From: Dehalococcoidales bacterium
GTDB lineage: Bacteria; Chloroflexota; Dehalococcoidia; Dehalococcoidales; UBA3254
Assembly: GCA_016926695.1 (NCBI GenBank)
Contig: JAFGOB010000034.1
Location: 1 to 11,210 of the forward strand
Length of the DNA: 11,210 nt
Reading direction: 5' to 3'
Part shown: piece by piece, positions 1 to 7,114 of the stretch
How positions within the stretch are numbered: position 1 is the first letter of the stretch
Layout: each line of letters begins with the position of its first letter
Made by a program: the position numbers and the translations under genes
Notes under the pieces: generated by a model
Told to the model about the DNA's origin: nothing
Seen by the model: only the letters and a program-made list of their open reading frames with translations
Databases searched by the model: none

Positions 1-1110
1 AGTATGTAAAGTGGCAAGGGAAACAGGATTCAGGTCAAGCTTCGCTTGACCTGTAAAGTGCCACGGGCTCTGCCCGTGGGTATCTACAATGGGGAGAGAC
101 CGGAAGCGGCTGGCCAGCATCACCGAAAGCGCTTCACTTAAAACGGCACTATCGCCGGTGGAAACGGATGATTCTTCCATGGCGTCTCTGACGGTTCTCC
201 GGTTTTCCAGGGCTGCAGCGTTTATCCATCCAAGGAATTGTTGCTGCTCGTTAACCACTGCCAGGGAGTCTCCGGCCGTCTCTGAAAGGCGCTGCCGTAC
301 CGTGTCCATATTATCTTCCAGGGTAACGGTGGGGATGTCCCGGTTCATCACGTCCTTGACCCGCAGTAGCTGCAATCCCTTAAGTGCCCGGTCGGCCCCG
401 ACGAATCCCTCCACGAACTCATTCTTGGGACGATAGAGGATGTTGGCGGGTGTGTCGTACTGCACCAGTTTTCCGTCTTTCATCAGAGCGATTCTGTCCC
501 CCATTTTAATCGCCTCGTAAATATCGTGGGTGACGAAAATAATAGTTTTCTTGATTTCCTCCTGGATTTTCAGGAACTCGGTCTGCAGCTCCACCCGGTT
601 TATGGGGTCGATGGCGCCGAAGGGCTCGTCCATGAGGAGTATGGGAGGGTCGGCACCCAGCGCCCGGGCGACTCCGATACGCTGGCGCTGGCCGCCGGAG
701 AGCTCGGCAGGGTATTTGTTGATATATTCCCCAGGGTCCATCCTGATAAGCCTGAGAAGCTCCTCCACCCGCTGCCGCCGCTTTTCTTTGCTCCATCCTT
801 TGAGCACAGGCACCGTCTCGATATTTTGCCCGACGGTCATATGTACAAACAGGCCGATTTCCTGGATGGCATAGCCGATATCCCTGCGCAGATTACTGGC
901 CTTGATTTTCTTGTTGTCCTGCCCGTTGACGAATATAGTGCCGCTGGTCAAAGGAATGAGACGGTTGATCATCTTCATCGTGGTAGTCTTGCCACAACCG
1001 GAAGGACCGAGGAAAACGCATATTTCCCCTTCGTTTACTTCCAGGCTGACATTGTCAACGGCTCTGGTTCCGTCACGGTATACCTTGGTCACATTTTCCA
1101 GTTTTATCAT
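1..1110 (-). CDS. opuCA: Osmoprotectant (glycine betaine/carnitine/choline) ABC transporter ATP-binding protein with CBS domains, OpuCA-like; 3' end beyond window
   Basis: Cytoplasmic ATPase that powers uptake of quaternary-amine osmoprotectants. The frame opens at ATG 1110-1108 and stays open to the window edge (370 codons seen). Visible motifs are Walker A GPSGCGKT (35-42), Q-loop Gln84, signature LSGGQ (137-141), Walker B ILLMDEP (157-163) and H-loop His195. Two CBS domains follow: one at about 251-303, and a second starting near 305 that reads ...FRSLPIVD. In this family the second CBS domain normally continues with a G-x-L-x-G strand and closes the protein. Here it turns at residue 345 into sequence encoded by two tandem DNA hairpins, so the last CBS strands appear lost or replaced. 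The start overlaps the permease stop by 4 bp (ATGA), indicating translational coupling. OpuCA and OpuBA are paralogues and cannot be separated here, so the symbol is a family label. CBS domains in this family sense ionic strength or nucleotides; the effect of the altered end is unknown. Confidence 0.9.
   Translation of the reverse strand, partial: MIKLENVTKVYRDGTRAVDNVSLEVNEGEICVFLGPSGCGKTTTMKMINRLIPLTSGTIFVNGQDNKKIKASNLRRDIGYAIQEIGLFVHMTVGQNIETVPVLKGWSKEKRRQRVEELLRLIRMDPGEYINKYPAELSGGQRQRIGVARALGADPPILLMDEPFGAIDPINRVELQTEFLKIQEEIKKTIIFVTHDIYEAIKMGDRIALMKDGKLVQYDTPANILYRPKNEFVEGFVGADRALKGLQLLRVKDVMNRDIPTVTLEDNMDTVRQRLSETAGDSLAVVNEQQQFLGWINAAALENRRTVRDAMEESSVSTGDSAVLSEALSVMLASRFRSLPIVDTHGQSPWHFTGQAKLDLNPVSLATLHT
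31..79. repeat. REP-like block of two tandem hairpins inside the ATPase gene
   Basis: First hairpin: arms CAGGTCAAGC (31-40) and GCTTGACCTG (44-53), 3-nt loop. Second hairpin: arms CCACGGGC (61-68) and GCCCGTGG (72-79), 3-nt loop. The octamer GTAAAGTG occurs at 6-13 and again at 53-60 between the hairpins, so the block seems built of a repeated unit that may continue left of the window. It coincides with the point where the ATPase stops resembling a CBS domain, yet keeps the reading frame open on the minus strand. Tandem short palindromes of this kind are typical of REP or MITE-type dispersed repeats; that identity is inferred. Confidence 0.6.
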
Positions 1111-1784
1111 GCTTTTTTACCTGACTTTAGTCCTTTCGGCACAATGAAACGTTCCAGTAAAGCCATAAGGCCGTCGGCGAATACAGCCAGGAGAGCTACC
1201 GAAATTCCGCCTACCAGGATACGGTAGGCTTCGGCATTCCTGATGCCTCTCCATATAGGTTCGCCGAGACCCTTGGCGCCGATGGCGGCCGCAATGGTAG
1301 CAATCCCGATTATGAGAACTACGGCATTACGTACCCCCGCCATGATTATGGGAAGGGCCAGCGGGATCTGTATTTTAAAGATTATTTGACTGTCTGTCAT
1401 ACCCATGCCGCGACCCGCTTCTACCATGGCCGGATCAACGGACTTGATGGCAGTGTAGGTATTACGCAGGATAGGCAGTTGTCCGTAAAGAACCAGGGCT
1501 ATAACGGTGGGGTAAAAACCGAATGACTTCAACCCGATGGAACTCAATAGTAATATCAATAATCCGAAAAGGGCAAGGCTTGGAATAGTCATCATGATTT
1601 CAGCGAGATAAAGAATGGAGTCGGCAAGGTGCTCACGGCCCCGGCCGGTGATGAATATGCCGATAGACACACCGAGGATTACGGCTACAATAATAGCCAC
1701 AAGGGTTATCCAGATATGGGAGGTAACCCAACCCAGGAGTAAATCCGGACGCCGTTGAACGAATTCCCATGCTTCCAGCAACAT
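1107..1784 (-). CDS. opuCB: Osmoprotectant ABC transporter permease, OpuCB/OpuBB-like
   Basis: Inner-membrane permease subunit of a betaine/carnitine/choline importer, 225 residues, the usual length of a single-domain OpuCB-type subunit. Hydrophobic segments lie at about 19-47, 56-80, 88-105, 140-172 and 187-212, consistent with a small multi-pass protein. The cytoplasmic EAA loop that docks on the ATPase is visible at about 122-150 (EAGRGMGMTDSQ...PLALPIIMAG). The C-terminus is basic (KGLKSGKKA). The start at 1784 is preceded by a weak Shine-Dalgarno-like GAGTGA about 6 nt upstream. The stop overlaps the ATPase start as ATGA, so the two form an operon read leftwards. The substrate-binding protein and any second permease are not in the window and could follow beyond position 1. 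Family membership is clear; the exact substrate cannot be told from the permease. Confidence 0.9.
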   Translation of the reverse strand: MLLEAWEFVQRRPDLLLGWVTSHIWITLVAIIVAVILGVSIGIFITGRGREHLADSILYLAEIMMTIPSLALFGLLILLLSSIGLKSFGFYPTVIALVLYGQLPILRNTYTAIKSVDPAMVEAGRGMGMTDSQIIFKIQIPLALPIIMAGVRNAVVLIIGIATIAAAIGAKGLGEPIWRGIRNAEAYRILVGGISVALLAVFADGLMALLERFIVPKGLKSGKKA

Positions 1785-1854
1785 AACAAATCACTCTAAT
1801 ACACAGCACACTCTATCAAACAATCATGCTAGAAGAATGCAACGCTATCTGACT

Positions 1855-1884
1855 ATACTACTAGCCTGGTGCGGTCATTGTCAA
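1855..1884 (-). promoter_or_regulatory. Candidate sigma-70 promoter for the transporter operon
   Basis: On the minus strand a perfect TTGACA (1884-1879) is followed by an 18-bp spacer and TAGTAT (1860-1855), about 70 bp before the permease start. The -35 is consensus and the -10 is weaker. It is correctly oriented and placed in the spacer, so it is a reasonable but unproven promoter. Confidence 0.5.
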
Positions 1885-2363
1885 CACCGACTTAATATTT
1901 CTCTATATCTCGCCGTCCCACCGGCAGGTTCCTCCCGATAGTAAAAGCGCCGCCGGTTCCTGCTTCCCTTTATTGCATTCGATAATGTTTGATTGTTTAT
2001 GGCTTTAACCCTATAGAGAGGGATATAAAGCGATAAATGTACCGGCACTTCTATATAGTATTTTATTTCATTTTAGTGCATCTGACATAACCGATAATTG
2101 CAAAAAATACAACGGAGAGGGAAATTATAAGATTCGATCGGTATCAATTATAAAAATATACAATCTTGTTGAGAGATAGAGACTAAAGTTATAATATCGG
2201 GATAATATCATGTTATGGCTCATTGTCTGTATGCAATTTTATTTGGCATTTAAATTTTCAGCAAAAAGAAAAAAGTGACACGGGAAGAACGTACCGGTAT
2301 CACGATAACCGATAAGGAAGAAGCGCAGTAATTTGTTAGTATTATGGTAGTGGCTGGAAAGTC

Positions 2364-2385
2364 CGGTGAGGTGTTGAACACACCG
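2364..2385. repeat. Palindrome/hairpin in the leader of the regulator gene
   Basis: Outer arms CGGTG (2364-2368) and CACCG (2381-2385) enclose a perfect GTGTT-G-AACAC inverted repeat at 2371-2381. An alternative RNA stem is GGTGT/ACACC. It could be an operator half-site pair or part of a folded leader; nothing in the sequence decides between these. Confidence 0.3.
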
Positions 2386-2473
2386 TGGATTTAAAGCTAA
2401 CAACGAAAAATCCCAGGCACTGTCCCTCGTTTGTTATGCTCAGATAAGAGAAAATAATCTGTATATAATTTAA

Positions 2474-2502
2474 TGTATCGGTCTTGTATCGCCAGTGTAT
2501 CG
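2474..2502 (+). promoter_or_regulatory. Three phased TGTATCG repeats, candidate operator
   Basis: TGTATCG occurs at 2474-2480, 2485-2491 and 2496-2502, each start exactly 11 bp after the last, so the sites face the same side of the helix. The second copy overlaps the -35 element and the third lies in the promoter spacer. Direct repeats at one helical turn suit cooperative binding by a regulator. Autoregulation by the protein encoded immediately downstream is a natural guess but is inference. Confidence 0.5.
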
Positions 2503-2512
2503 GTTCTATAAT
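2484..2512 (+). promoter_or_regulatory. Promoter of the LuxR-type regulator gene
   Basis: TTGTAT (2484-2489), a 17-bp spacer and a perfect TATAAT (2507-2512) lie 46 bp before the ATG at 2559. The consensus -10 and ideal spacing make this a good sigma-70-type candidate. It overlaps the phased TGTATCG repeats, so binding there would most simply repress, or modulate, RNA polymerase access. Confidence 0.6.
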
Positions 2513-2558
2513 TGGTCATGATTCATAAGGCTACTTTTAATTATAGAAGATAATAGAT

Positions 2559-5500
2559 ATGAATACATATAGTTTGATTGAGCATGTTCAGAAGCTAAGG
2601 AGACAGGGCAAGAGTATACGAGGTATAGCCGCACAACTGGGTTTACACCCGAGCAAGATACAAAGGCTGATCGCTAAAATACCTGATACCTCAAGTCCCG
2701 GTACATCCGGTGGTTTAAAGGGTGATTTCGTCGGCAGAGAACAGGAAATAGCCGTTCTACAGGATGCTCTACATACCTCGATTTCGGGACGCGGGAGGCT
2801 GGTCCTGTTGACCGGCGAACCGGGTATCGGCAAGACCAGACTGACCGAGGAACTGGAAACATATGCCAGGCTAAACAAGGTCAAGGTATACAGGGGTCGG
2901 TGCTATGAAGAAACAACTTTTCCTCCATTTTGGCCGTGGATACAGATAATAAGGTCCTGTGTAGAAGAGCATCGGGCGAAGCGGCTGAGGACGTATATGG
3001 GCGCTACGGCTGCTGCAATTGCTGAAATCGTACCCGAGGTCCGGCAGAAACTGCCGGGTACAGGAGTAATTATGCTTCCGAAGGATCCCTCCGCTGCCCG
3101 TTTCCAGCTTTTTTCATCGATCAGCGCCTTGTTTAAAAAAATTTCCGGTAAGAAACCTTTGCTTCTGATCCTGGACAATCTTCAATGGGCAGATAAAACC
3201 TCTCTTATGCTGCTGGAATTCCTGGCCGAAGAAATGGGAGAATCCGGTATAATGATTTTGGGAGTTTACCGAAATGTGGGAATACCAGAGGATCATTTGC
3301 TGTCTCATACTATAGGAGTGCTGACCCGCCATTCATTCTTCTCTCAAATTATTCTTCAAGGATTAAGCAGTCAAGAGGTAAGCCGCTTTATCAGCAACCG
3401 GATGGATGGCATCGAACCCTCAGCAGAAATGGTCGATGGGATTGTGAACCGCACCGAAGGCAATCCCCTGTTTGTTACTCATATCGTTAAGGAACTGGTC
3501 CAGCAGGATATTATCGGTTGCCAGCCGGATGAAATACGCCATTACCTGGAAAACAGGATTCCGCTAAACCTGCGTGCATTTATTACCAATCAACTGCAAA
3601 TGCTTTCACCGGAATGCCGGAAAGTGTTGAACACTGCCTCTGTAACAGGCAGAAAATTTTCTTCTGATCAATTGCAGAACGCTGTTGACGGTATTTCTAT
3701 AGATGCCTTATCAGATGCTCTCGAGGAAGCGGTTCTGGCAGGAATAGTTGAACTGCATGATGGTACCGACCAGTACCAGTTCACCCATGCGCTTATACAG
3801 GCTGTCCTGTTGACCGGAATACCATCGTCAAGAGCTGCAGCCTTGCATTCACTGATTGCGCGGGTGTTTGAAAACCTGTATGGCGGTGACGCAGGCAAAC
3901 ACGCGGCCGAATTGGCCTATCACTTTTCTTTTTCCTCCGATTCCTCCGATGTCGGGAAGGCTGTTTGCTACTATCGCCTGGCCGGAGAACAGTCACTGGC
4001 GGTGTATGCCTATGAAGAAGCGATCGGGCAATTTCATAGAGCACTAGCTTTAAAAGGAATAGAAAGCCCTGATGCACTTGATAGTATTCCCGATGATGAG
4101 ACCGCTGAGATAGTGCTCAACATAGCCAGGGCCACAGCGGTCGGGCTGCCTTTCGGGGAAACGCGTAACTCCGGTCAAATACTGGAAAAATTGCTCGAGT
4201 ATTTTTATAACAAGAAGGATATGGCCAGGGTAAGCGATATCCTTGAAGTCCAGTTATTGTCTACTCTCCAGACAGATATCAGTAAATGGTCGCATAATAC
4301 GGAAAAAGTGCTTGCTCAGTTGGATCCAACCTCAATCGACGCCGGCCGGCTGTTGTGTGGCTACGGACAGTACCTGGGTTTCATGGCCGGTGATTATGAG
4401 GCAGCAAAAAAAACACTGGACAGGGCACTGACGATTGCCCGGCAGAGGGAAAACTCGTACCTGGAGCTTCGCGTATTACTTCAGCAACAGGCCCTGAACA
4501 ATTTTTACTGGATATCGAGCGTAGATATTGCCCGGCGGTTGGTCGAAATGGCGCGACGCCGGGGAGAATCGACCATTGAGTATCAGGCCTGTGGTTTCCT
4601 GGCTTCTGTTGCGGTGCATTCCGGGAGGTTTGCCGAGGCATTACAGGCAATAGTACAGGGATTGCTTGGCACAGAGAGACTCCGGCAGCGTTTCTGGCAC
4701 GGACACCTGGCTCATGTGGCCCAATGGATAGAAAACCTCAGAGGGGATTGGGAAGCCGCGCGGTCCTACAATGAGCAGTCTATAAAGTCATCAGCCCGTA
4801 ATCCGGTTGCTTTACTCTCGCGCGTGCTGAATGAATATGAGACAGGTGATTACGCAAAGTGGGACAGTTTCATTAAAGAGGCGGTAGAAGGCCTGCGGCG
4901 GAGTACAAGGGGATATAACCATGAGTATGCTATGAGCGCTGTTCAGCTTGCATATATTGCCTGCCTCACCGGAAAACAGGGCTGGTCAGCGATAATTACA
5001 GATGCTGCAAACGTGGTTCTTGAGTCAGGACCTAAGGAAGGCTTTTACGGGTATTGTGCGAAAACAGCCCTTGCGCTGGTTGCTGTTGTCAGTAACGACG
5101 CGGAGTCTGCCAGAGAATGGCACAGCGTGCTGGAAGCACCGTTCAAGCTTTTCCCTGAGAGGAGCATCCTTTTCCCGATATCAGCCAGCACCGACCGCAT
5201 TTTAGGGCTTTTGAGCCTGACTTCAGGAGAAGTCGATGAGGCTATTGTCCATTTTGAAGATGCCCGCAGCAGGTGTCTTAAATATAGTTTCATCCCCCAG
5301 ATGGGATGGTCCTGCTATGATTTCGCACGGGCTTTGCTGTTGCGCGGAAGGCAGGAAGACGTGAGAAGGGCCTCCGATCTAAGGGCTGAGGCTTTATCCG
5401 TAGCTGCAAGACTCGGTATGACGGTCCTTGCGGACAAGGTTAAATCGCTGGACAGGAAAAATATACCGCGGCCTGTATCATTCGATCACCATCTCACCGA

Positions 5501-5684
5501 TCGTGAAATCGAGGTAATAAGGCTGCTGGCCAGAGGCAGGACCAACCGCGAGATTGCCTCGGAGCTATATATCAGCGAGCACACCGCCGCGACACACGTC
5601 AGAAAGATTTTGCAAAAAGCCAACCTCCCCAACCGGGCCGCGGCAGCCACATTCGCCGTTCAACAAAACCTGATAGCAGAATAG
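2559..5684 (+). CDS. Large ATP-binding LuxR-family transcriptional regulator (LAL/MalT-like) with an extra N-terminal helix-turn-helix
   Basis: A 1041-residue signal-responsive transcription factor. Order of parts: an N-terminal helix-turn-helix (about 4-41, GKSIRGIAAQLGLHPSKIQ, resembling the resolvase/IstA-type fold); an AAA/STAND ATPase beginning FVGREQEI (57-64) with Walker A GEPGIGKT (86-93) and Walker B LLLILDNLQWAD (201-212); the FTHALIQ motif (408-414) common in this ATPase group; a long helical, TPR-like region to about 960; and a C-terminal LuxR helix-turn-helix (979-1041, LTDREIEVIRLLARGRTNREIA). Known relatives bind ATP and an inducer, oligomerise and activate transcription. The inducer is not predictable here. 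Most relatives have only the C-terminal DNA-binding domain, so the N-terminal one is unusual. The ATG is preceded only by a weak AGAAGA. No receptor or kinase partner is adjacent; the next genes downstream may be targets, but that is inference. Confidence 0.92.
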   Translation: MNTYSLIEHVQKLRRQGKSIRGIAAQLGLHPSKIQRLIAKIPDTSSPGTSGGLKGDFVGREQEIAVLQDALHTSISGRGRLVLLTGEPGIGKTRLTEELETYARLNKVKVYRGRCYEETTFPPFWPWIQIIRSCVEEHRAKRLRTYMGATAAAIAEIVPEVRQKLPGTGVIMLPKDPSAARFQLFSSISALFKKISGKKPLLLILDNLQWADKTSLMLLEFLAEEMGESGIMILGVYRNVGIPEDHLLSHTIGVLTRHSFFSQIILQGLSSQEVSRFISNRMDGIEPSAEMVDGIVNRTEGNPLFVTHIVKELVQQDIIGCQPDEIRHYLENRIPLNLRAFITNQLQMLSPECRKVLNTASVTGRKFSSDQLQNAVDGISIDALSDALEEAVLAGIVELHDGTDQYQFTHALIQAVLLTGIPSSRAAALHSLIARVFENLYGGDAGKHAAELAYHFSFSSDSSDVGKAVCYYRLAGEQSLAVYAYEEAIGQFHRALALKGIESPDALDSIPDDETAEIVLNIARATAVGLPFGETRNSGQILEKLLEYFYNKKDMARVSDILEVQLLSTLQTDISKWSHNTEKVLAQLDPTSIDAGRLLCGYGQYLGFMAGDYEAAKKTLDRALTIARQRENSYLELRVLLQQQALNNFYWISSVDIARRLVEMARRRGESTIEYQACGFLASVAVHSGRFAEALQAIVQGLLGTERLRQRFWHGHLAHVAQWIENLRGDWEAARSYNEQSIKSSARNPVALLSRVLNEYETGDYAKWDSFIKEAVEGLRRSTRGYNHEYAMSAVQLAYIACLTGKQGWSAIITDAANVVLESGPKEGFYGYCAKTALALVAVVSNDAESAREWHSVLEAPFKLFPERSILFPISASTDRILGLLSLTSGEVDEAIVHFEDARSRCLKYSFIPQMGWSCYDFARALLLRGRQEDVRRASDLRAEALSVAARLGMTVLADKVKSLDRKNIPRPVSFDHHLTDREIEVIRLLARGRTNREIASELYISEHTAATHVRKILQKANLPNRAAAATFAVQQNLIAE

Positions 5685-5830
5685 TTAAACGGTCCAGCAT
5701 TCACCATATCTTCTCCATATCAAGCAATTATCATACCCGGGCATACTCAATTTTAAGTATACCCCTAAATTGTATTATTGATGATTGCGTCCAAAAATCA
5801 TCAATTCAGGGCTTTTTTGTTTTACCAGTT
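5669..5830 (+). repeat. Direct repeat copy 1 (~160 bp), overlapping the 3' end of the regulator gene
   Basis: Diverged direct repeat whose partner lies at about 7115-7275. Shared landmarks in order: CCTGATAG..GAATAG (in this copy the last codons and stop of the regulator), GCATTCACCAT, CCCGGGCATACTCAATTTTA, AGTAT(A/G)CCC, AAAAATCATCAATT, GGGCTTTTTT and CCAGT. This copy contains the hairpin arms GGGCATACT (5739-5747) and AGTATACCC (5756-5764) with one C-A mismatch. Confidence 0.75.
5777..5818 (+). terminator. Probable terminator of the regulator gene
   Basis: A 10-bp stem with arms ATTGATGATT (5777-5786) and AATCATCAAT (5796-5805) is followed, after TCAGGGC, by six T residues (5813-5818). The stem is AT-rich and 7 nt from the T-run, so efficiency may be modest; the hairpin at 5739-5764 just upstream may assist. 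Placement about 90 bp after the regulator stop supports the call. Confidence 0.45.
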
Positions 5831-5872
5831 TAACTGTAGGGTATACTTACATGATTTGGGTTCCTGTATTTG

Positions 5873-5900
5873 TTTACAACTCCTGACACAAGTTTATAAA
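5873..5900 (+). promoter_or_regulatory. Candidate promoter for the 310-residue protein gene
   Basis: TTTACA (5873-5878), a 16-bp spacer and TATAAA (5895-5900), each one base from consensus. It lies downstream of the terminator candidate and about 200 bp before the ATG at 6101, giving a leader long enough to include the possible small peptide frame. Based on sequence match only. Confidence 0.4.
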
Positions 5901-5982
5901 GTACCGTGGTAAATTGCCCGATATCATCTTGGGGTTACTCCGTTTCTTCCGGGAATTTGTCCTCTGGAGTGAAAAGGAGGTG

Positions 5983-6081
5983 ATGCCTTTTTATTTTAAG
6001 GAAAGCAGAATGTTATATCACGGATTAATATCTAAAATTAAGATGAAGTGGCTATGGTCATCTCTGGAATCGTTAAGTTGA
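5983..6081 (+). CDS. Possible leader peptide / small ORF
   Basis: A 32-codon frame (MPFYFKESRM...SLESLS) starts at an ATG that overlaps AAAGGAGGTGAT (5973-5984), a full complement of the 16S rRNA 3' tail. The gap from GGAGG to this ATG is only 2 nt, which is too tight for normal initiation. An internal ATG at 6010 (23 codons) has AAGGA at a better 7-nt distance. The frame ends 19 bp before the next gene and could act as a leader that couples or stalls translation. Composition gives no function. It may equally be non-coding with a ribosome standby site. Confidence 0.3.
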   Translation: MPFYFKESRMLYHGLISKIKMKWLWSSLESLS

Positions 6082-6100
6082 AAAAATTGGGAGGTTATTT

Positions 6101-7033
6101 ATGCAAACTGTGAGAGAATGGAAGACCGAGACACCAAATCCAGATGAGAATCTACTAAAGGCTGAAGCTGAAGCAGAAACAGAAGAGAGTTCTATTGTAA
6201 TGGAGGCATCCTATGTAAGGGACAAGGATAAAAACATTGAGTCATTAATAAAAGCAAGTGGTCTCAGCAAACAAGATCTAAACAGAAAGAGCAAGGAATC
6301 TGAAAATGCTTCAAGAGCGTCTCTGAGAAAAAATTCGCCGTTACTTCTTAGATCCCCGTTTGACATCGACGCAAGACATAATCAGGATATAGAGCTGGCA
6401 AAGCGGACATCTGACCTGATTAAATCTAAAGGTGACACTTGCTGGCAAGGCTATATTTGGAACGCCTGTAATTGTGGTTATTGGTCCGAGTTTAATGGAG
6501 AGTCTGAAGAAGTGCCAAGTATAAAATGTAATAAGGCTAAAAATCTTGTTGAACCTAAAGCCCAAGCATTCGGTGAAGGATGGTACGATACGGATTTCAG
6601 TAAAATCCATGCTTATTTAAGCTTCAGTTTTTCTCCACCATCATGGGGGGGCCTTCAAATAACAGCCAATCCTTGGGTACATGGATACTATTATCTTTAT
6701 TCTGATGATGATTGGTATAACGATGTATACGCTTATGTCGTATTTACGCCATGGATACAAATACATCAGAATGTCTGGCGGCCCAGAAATTACTATCCAG
6801 GACTAGTTTGTGGAGGACAAGAAATTCATCCAGTCCGATATGGACGAATAGACAAACAATATTCATATAGTTATTTTACACAAGTTGGTGAAAAGGATAC
6901 GGTAACAATTTCTATAGGTGTGTACCTTTATTGCAAAGCAAGGGCTTCTGGAAGTCTCAGTGTACTTGACTTTAAAACAGGAGATGCAAATTATATATAT
7001 ATTCCGTATATCCACTGGTCCCTATATCAATAA
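6101..7033 (+). CDS. Unrecognised 310-residue aromatic-rich protein
   Basis: I do not recognise this family. The ATG is preceded by GGGAGG (6090-6095) at a good distance. There is no signal peptide or membrane segment. Residues 1-110 are charged (many Glu, Lys, Arg, Ser; a run AEAEAETEE at 21-29) and probably flexible or helical. Residues 111-310 form a different domain, very rich in Tyr and Trp, with beta-type alternation (YLSFSFS, VYAYVVFTPW, YSYSYF, VTISIGVYLYC), suggesting a beta-sandwich or carbohydrate-binding-like fold; that is inference. Six cysteines are all in the second part (114, 123, 125, 143, 237, 278), with a CNC pair in CWQGYIWNACNCGYW. The gene is visibly more AT-rich than both neighbours and is bracketed by ~160-bp direct repeats, so it looks like an acquired cassette. 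A G7 run at 6644-6650 is a possible slippage site. The frame is clearly coding by length, ribosome site and composition. Confidence 0.8.
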   Translation: MQTVREWKTETPNPDENLLKAEAEAETEESSIVMEASYVRDKDKNIESLIKASGLSKQDLNRKSKESENASRASLRKNSPLLLRSPFDIDARHNQDIELAKRTSDLIKSKGDTCWQGYIWNACNCGYWSEFNGESEEVPSIKCNKAKNLVEPKAQAFGEGWYDTDFSKIHAYLSFSFSPPSWGGLQITANPWVHGYYYLYSDDDWYNDVYAYVVFTPWIQIHQNVWRPRNYYPGLVCGGQEIHPVRYGRIDKQYSYSYFTQVGEKDTVTISIGVYLYCKARASGSLSVLDFKTGDANYIYIPYIHWSLYQ

Positions 7034-7114
7034 AATAGAGTTTAGGGTAAGTCGGTCAAACGGTAGTCGGGACAGGTGTAAATGAAGTTACCTTTACCGG
7101 CAAGTATTTCAAGA

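Larger units (their letters stand above)
1785..2558. other. 774-bp intergenic region between divergently read genes
   Basis: AT-rich, no supportable gene. It holds the leftward promoter candidate (1855-1884), an imperfect hairpin at 2002-2031 (arms GCTTTA and TAAAGC outside, CCCT/AGGG inside, no T-run), a second rightward promoter-like TTGTTG-18 bp-TATAAT (2166-2195), the palindrome GTGTT-G-AACAC (2371-2381), and the phased repeats and promoter just before the regulator. From 2272 to 2331 a short frame reads like a charged protein tail ending in TAA, but it has no start or homologue I can name. Confidence 0.6.
5685..6100. other. 416-bp spacer between the regulator and the 310-residue protein gene
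   Basis: Holds most of repeat copy 1, the terminator candidate, a 10-bp segment GGGTATACTT (5839-5848) that is the reverse complement of AAGTATACCC (5755-5764), a promoter candidate (5873-5900), a perfect long Shine-Dalgarno sequence (5973-5984) and a possible leader peptide (5983-6081). Confidence 0.6.

Noticed and set aside
89..436. 115-residue plus-strand frame
   Set aside because: Shadow of the CBS region of the ATPase on the opposite strand.
526..1227. 233-residue plus-strand frame
   Set aside because: It is antisense to the ATPase and the end of the permease, which have full motif support on the minus strand; the plus-strand translation has no recognisable features.
2272..2331. Short charged frame VTREERTGITITDKEEAQ ending in TAA
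   Set aside because: Only about 20 codons, no ribosome site and no recognisable homologue; too little to call a gene or pseudogene.
2350..2390. Segment GGAAAGTCCGG resembling the start of bacterial RNase P RNA
   Set aside because: Only about 11 bases match; none of the later conserved RNase P segments follow.
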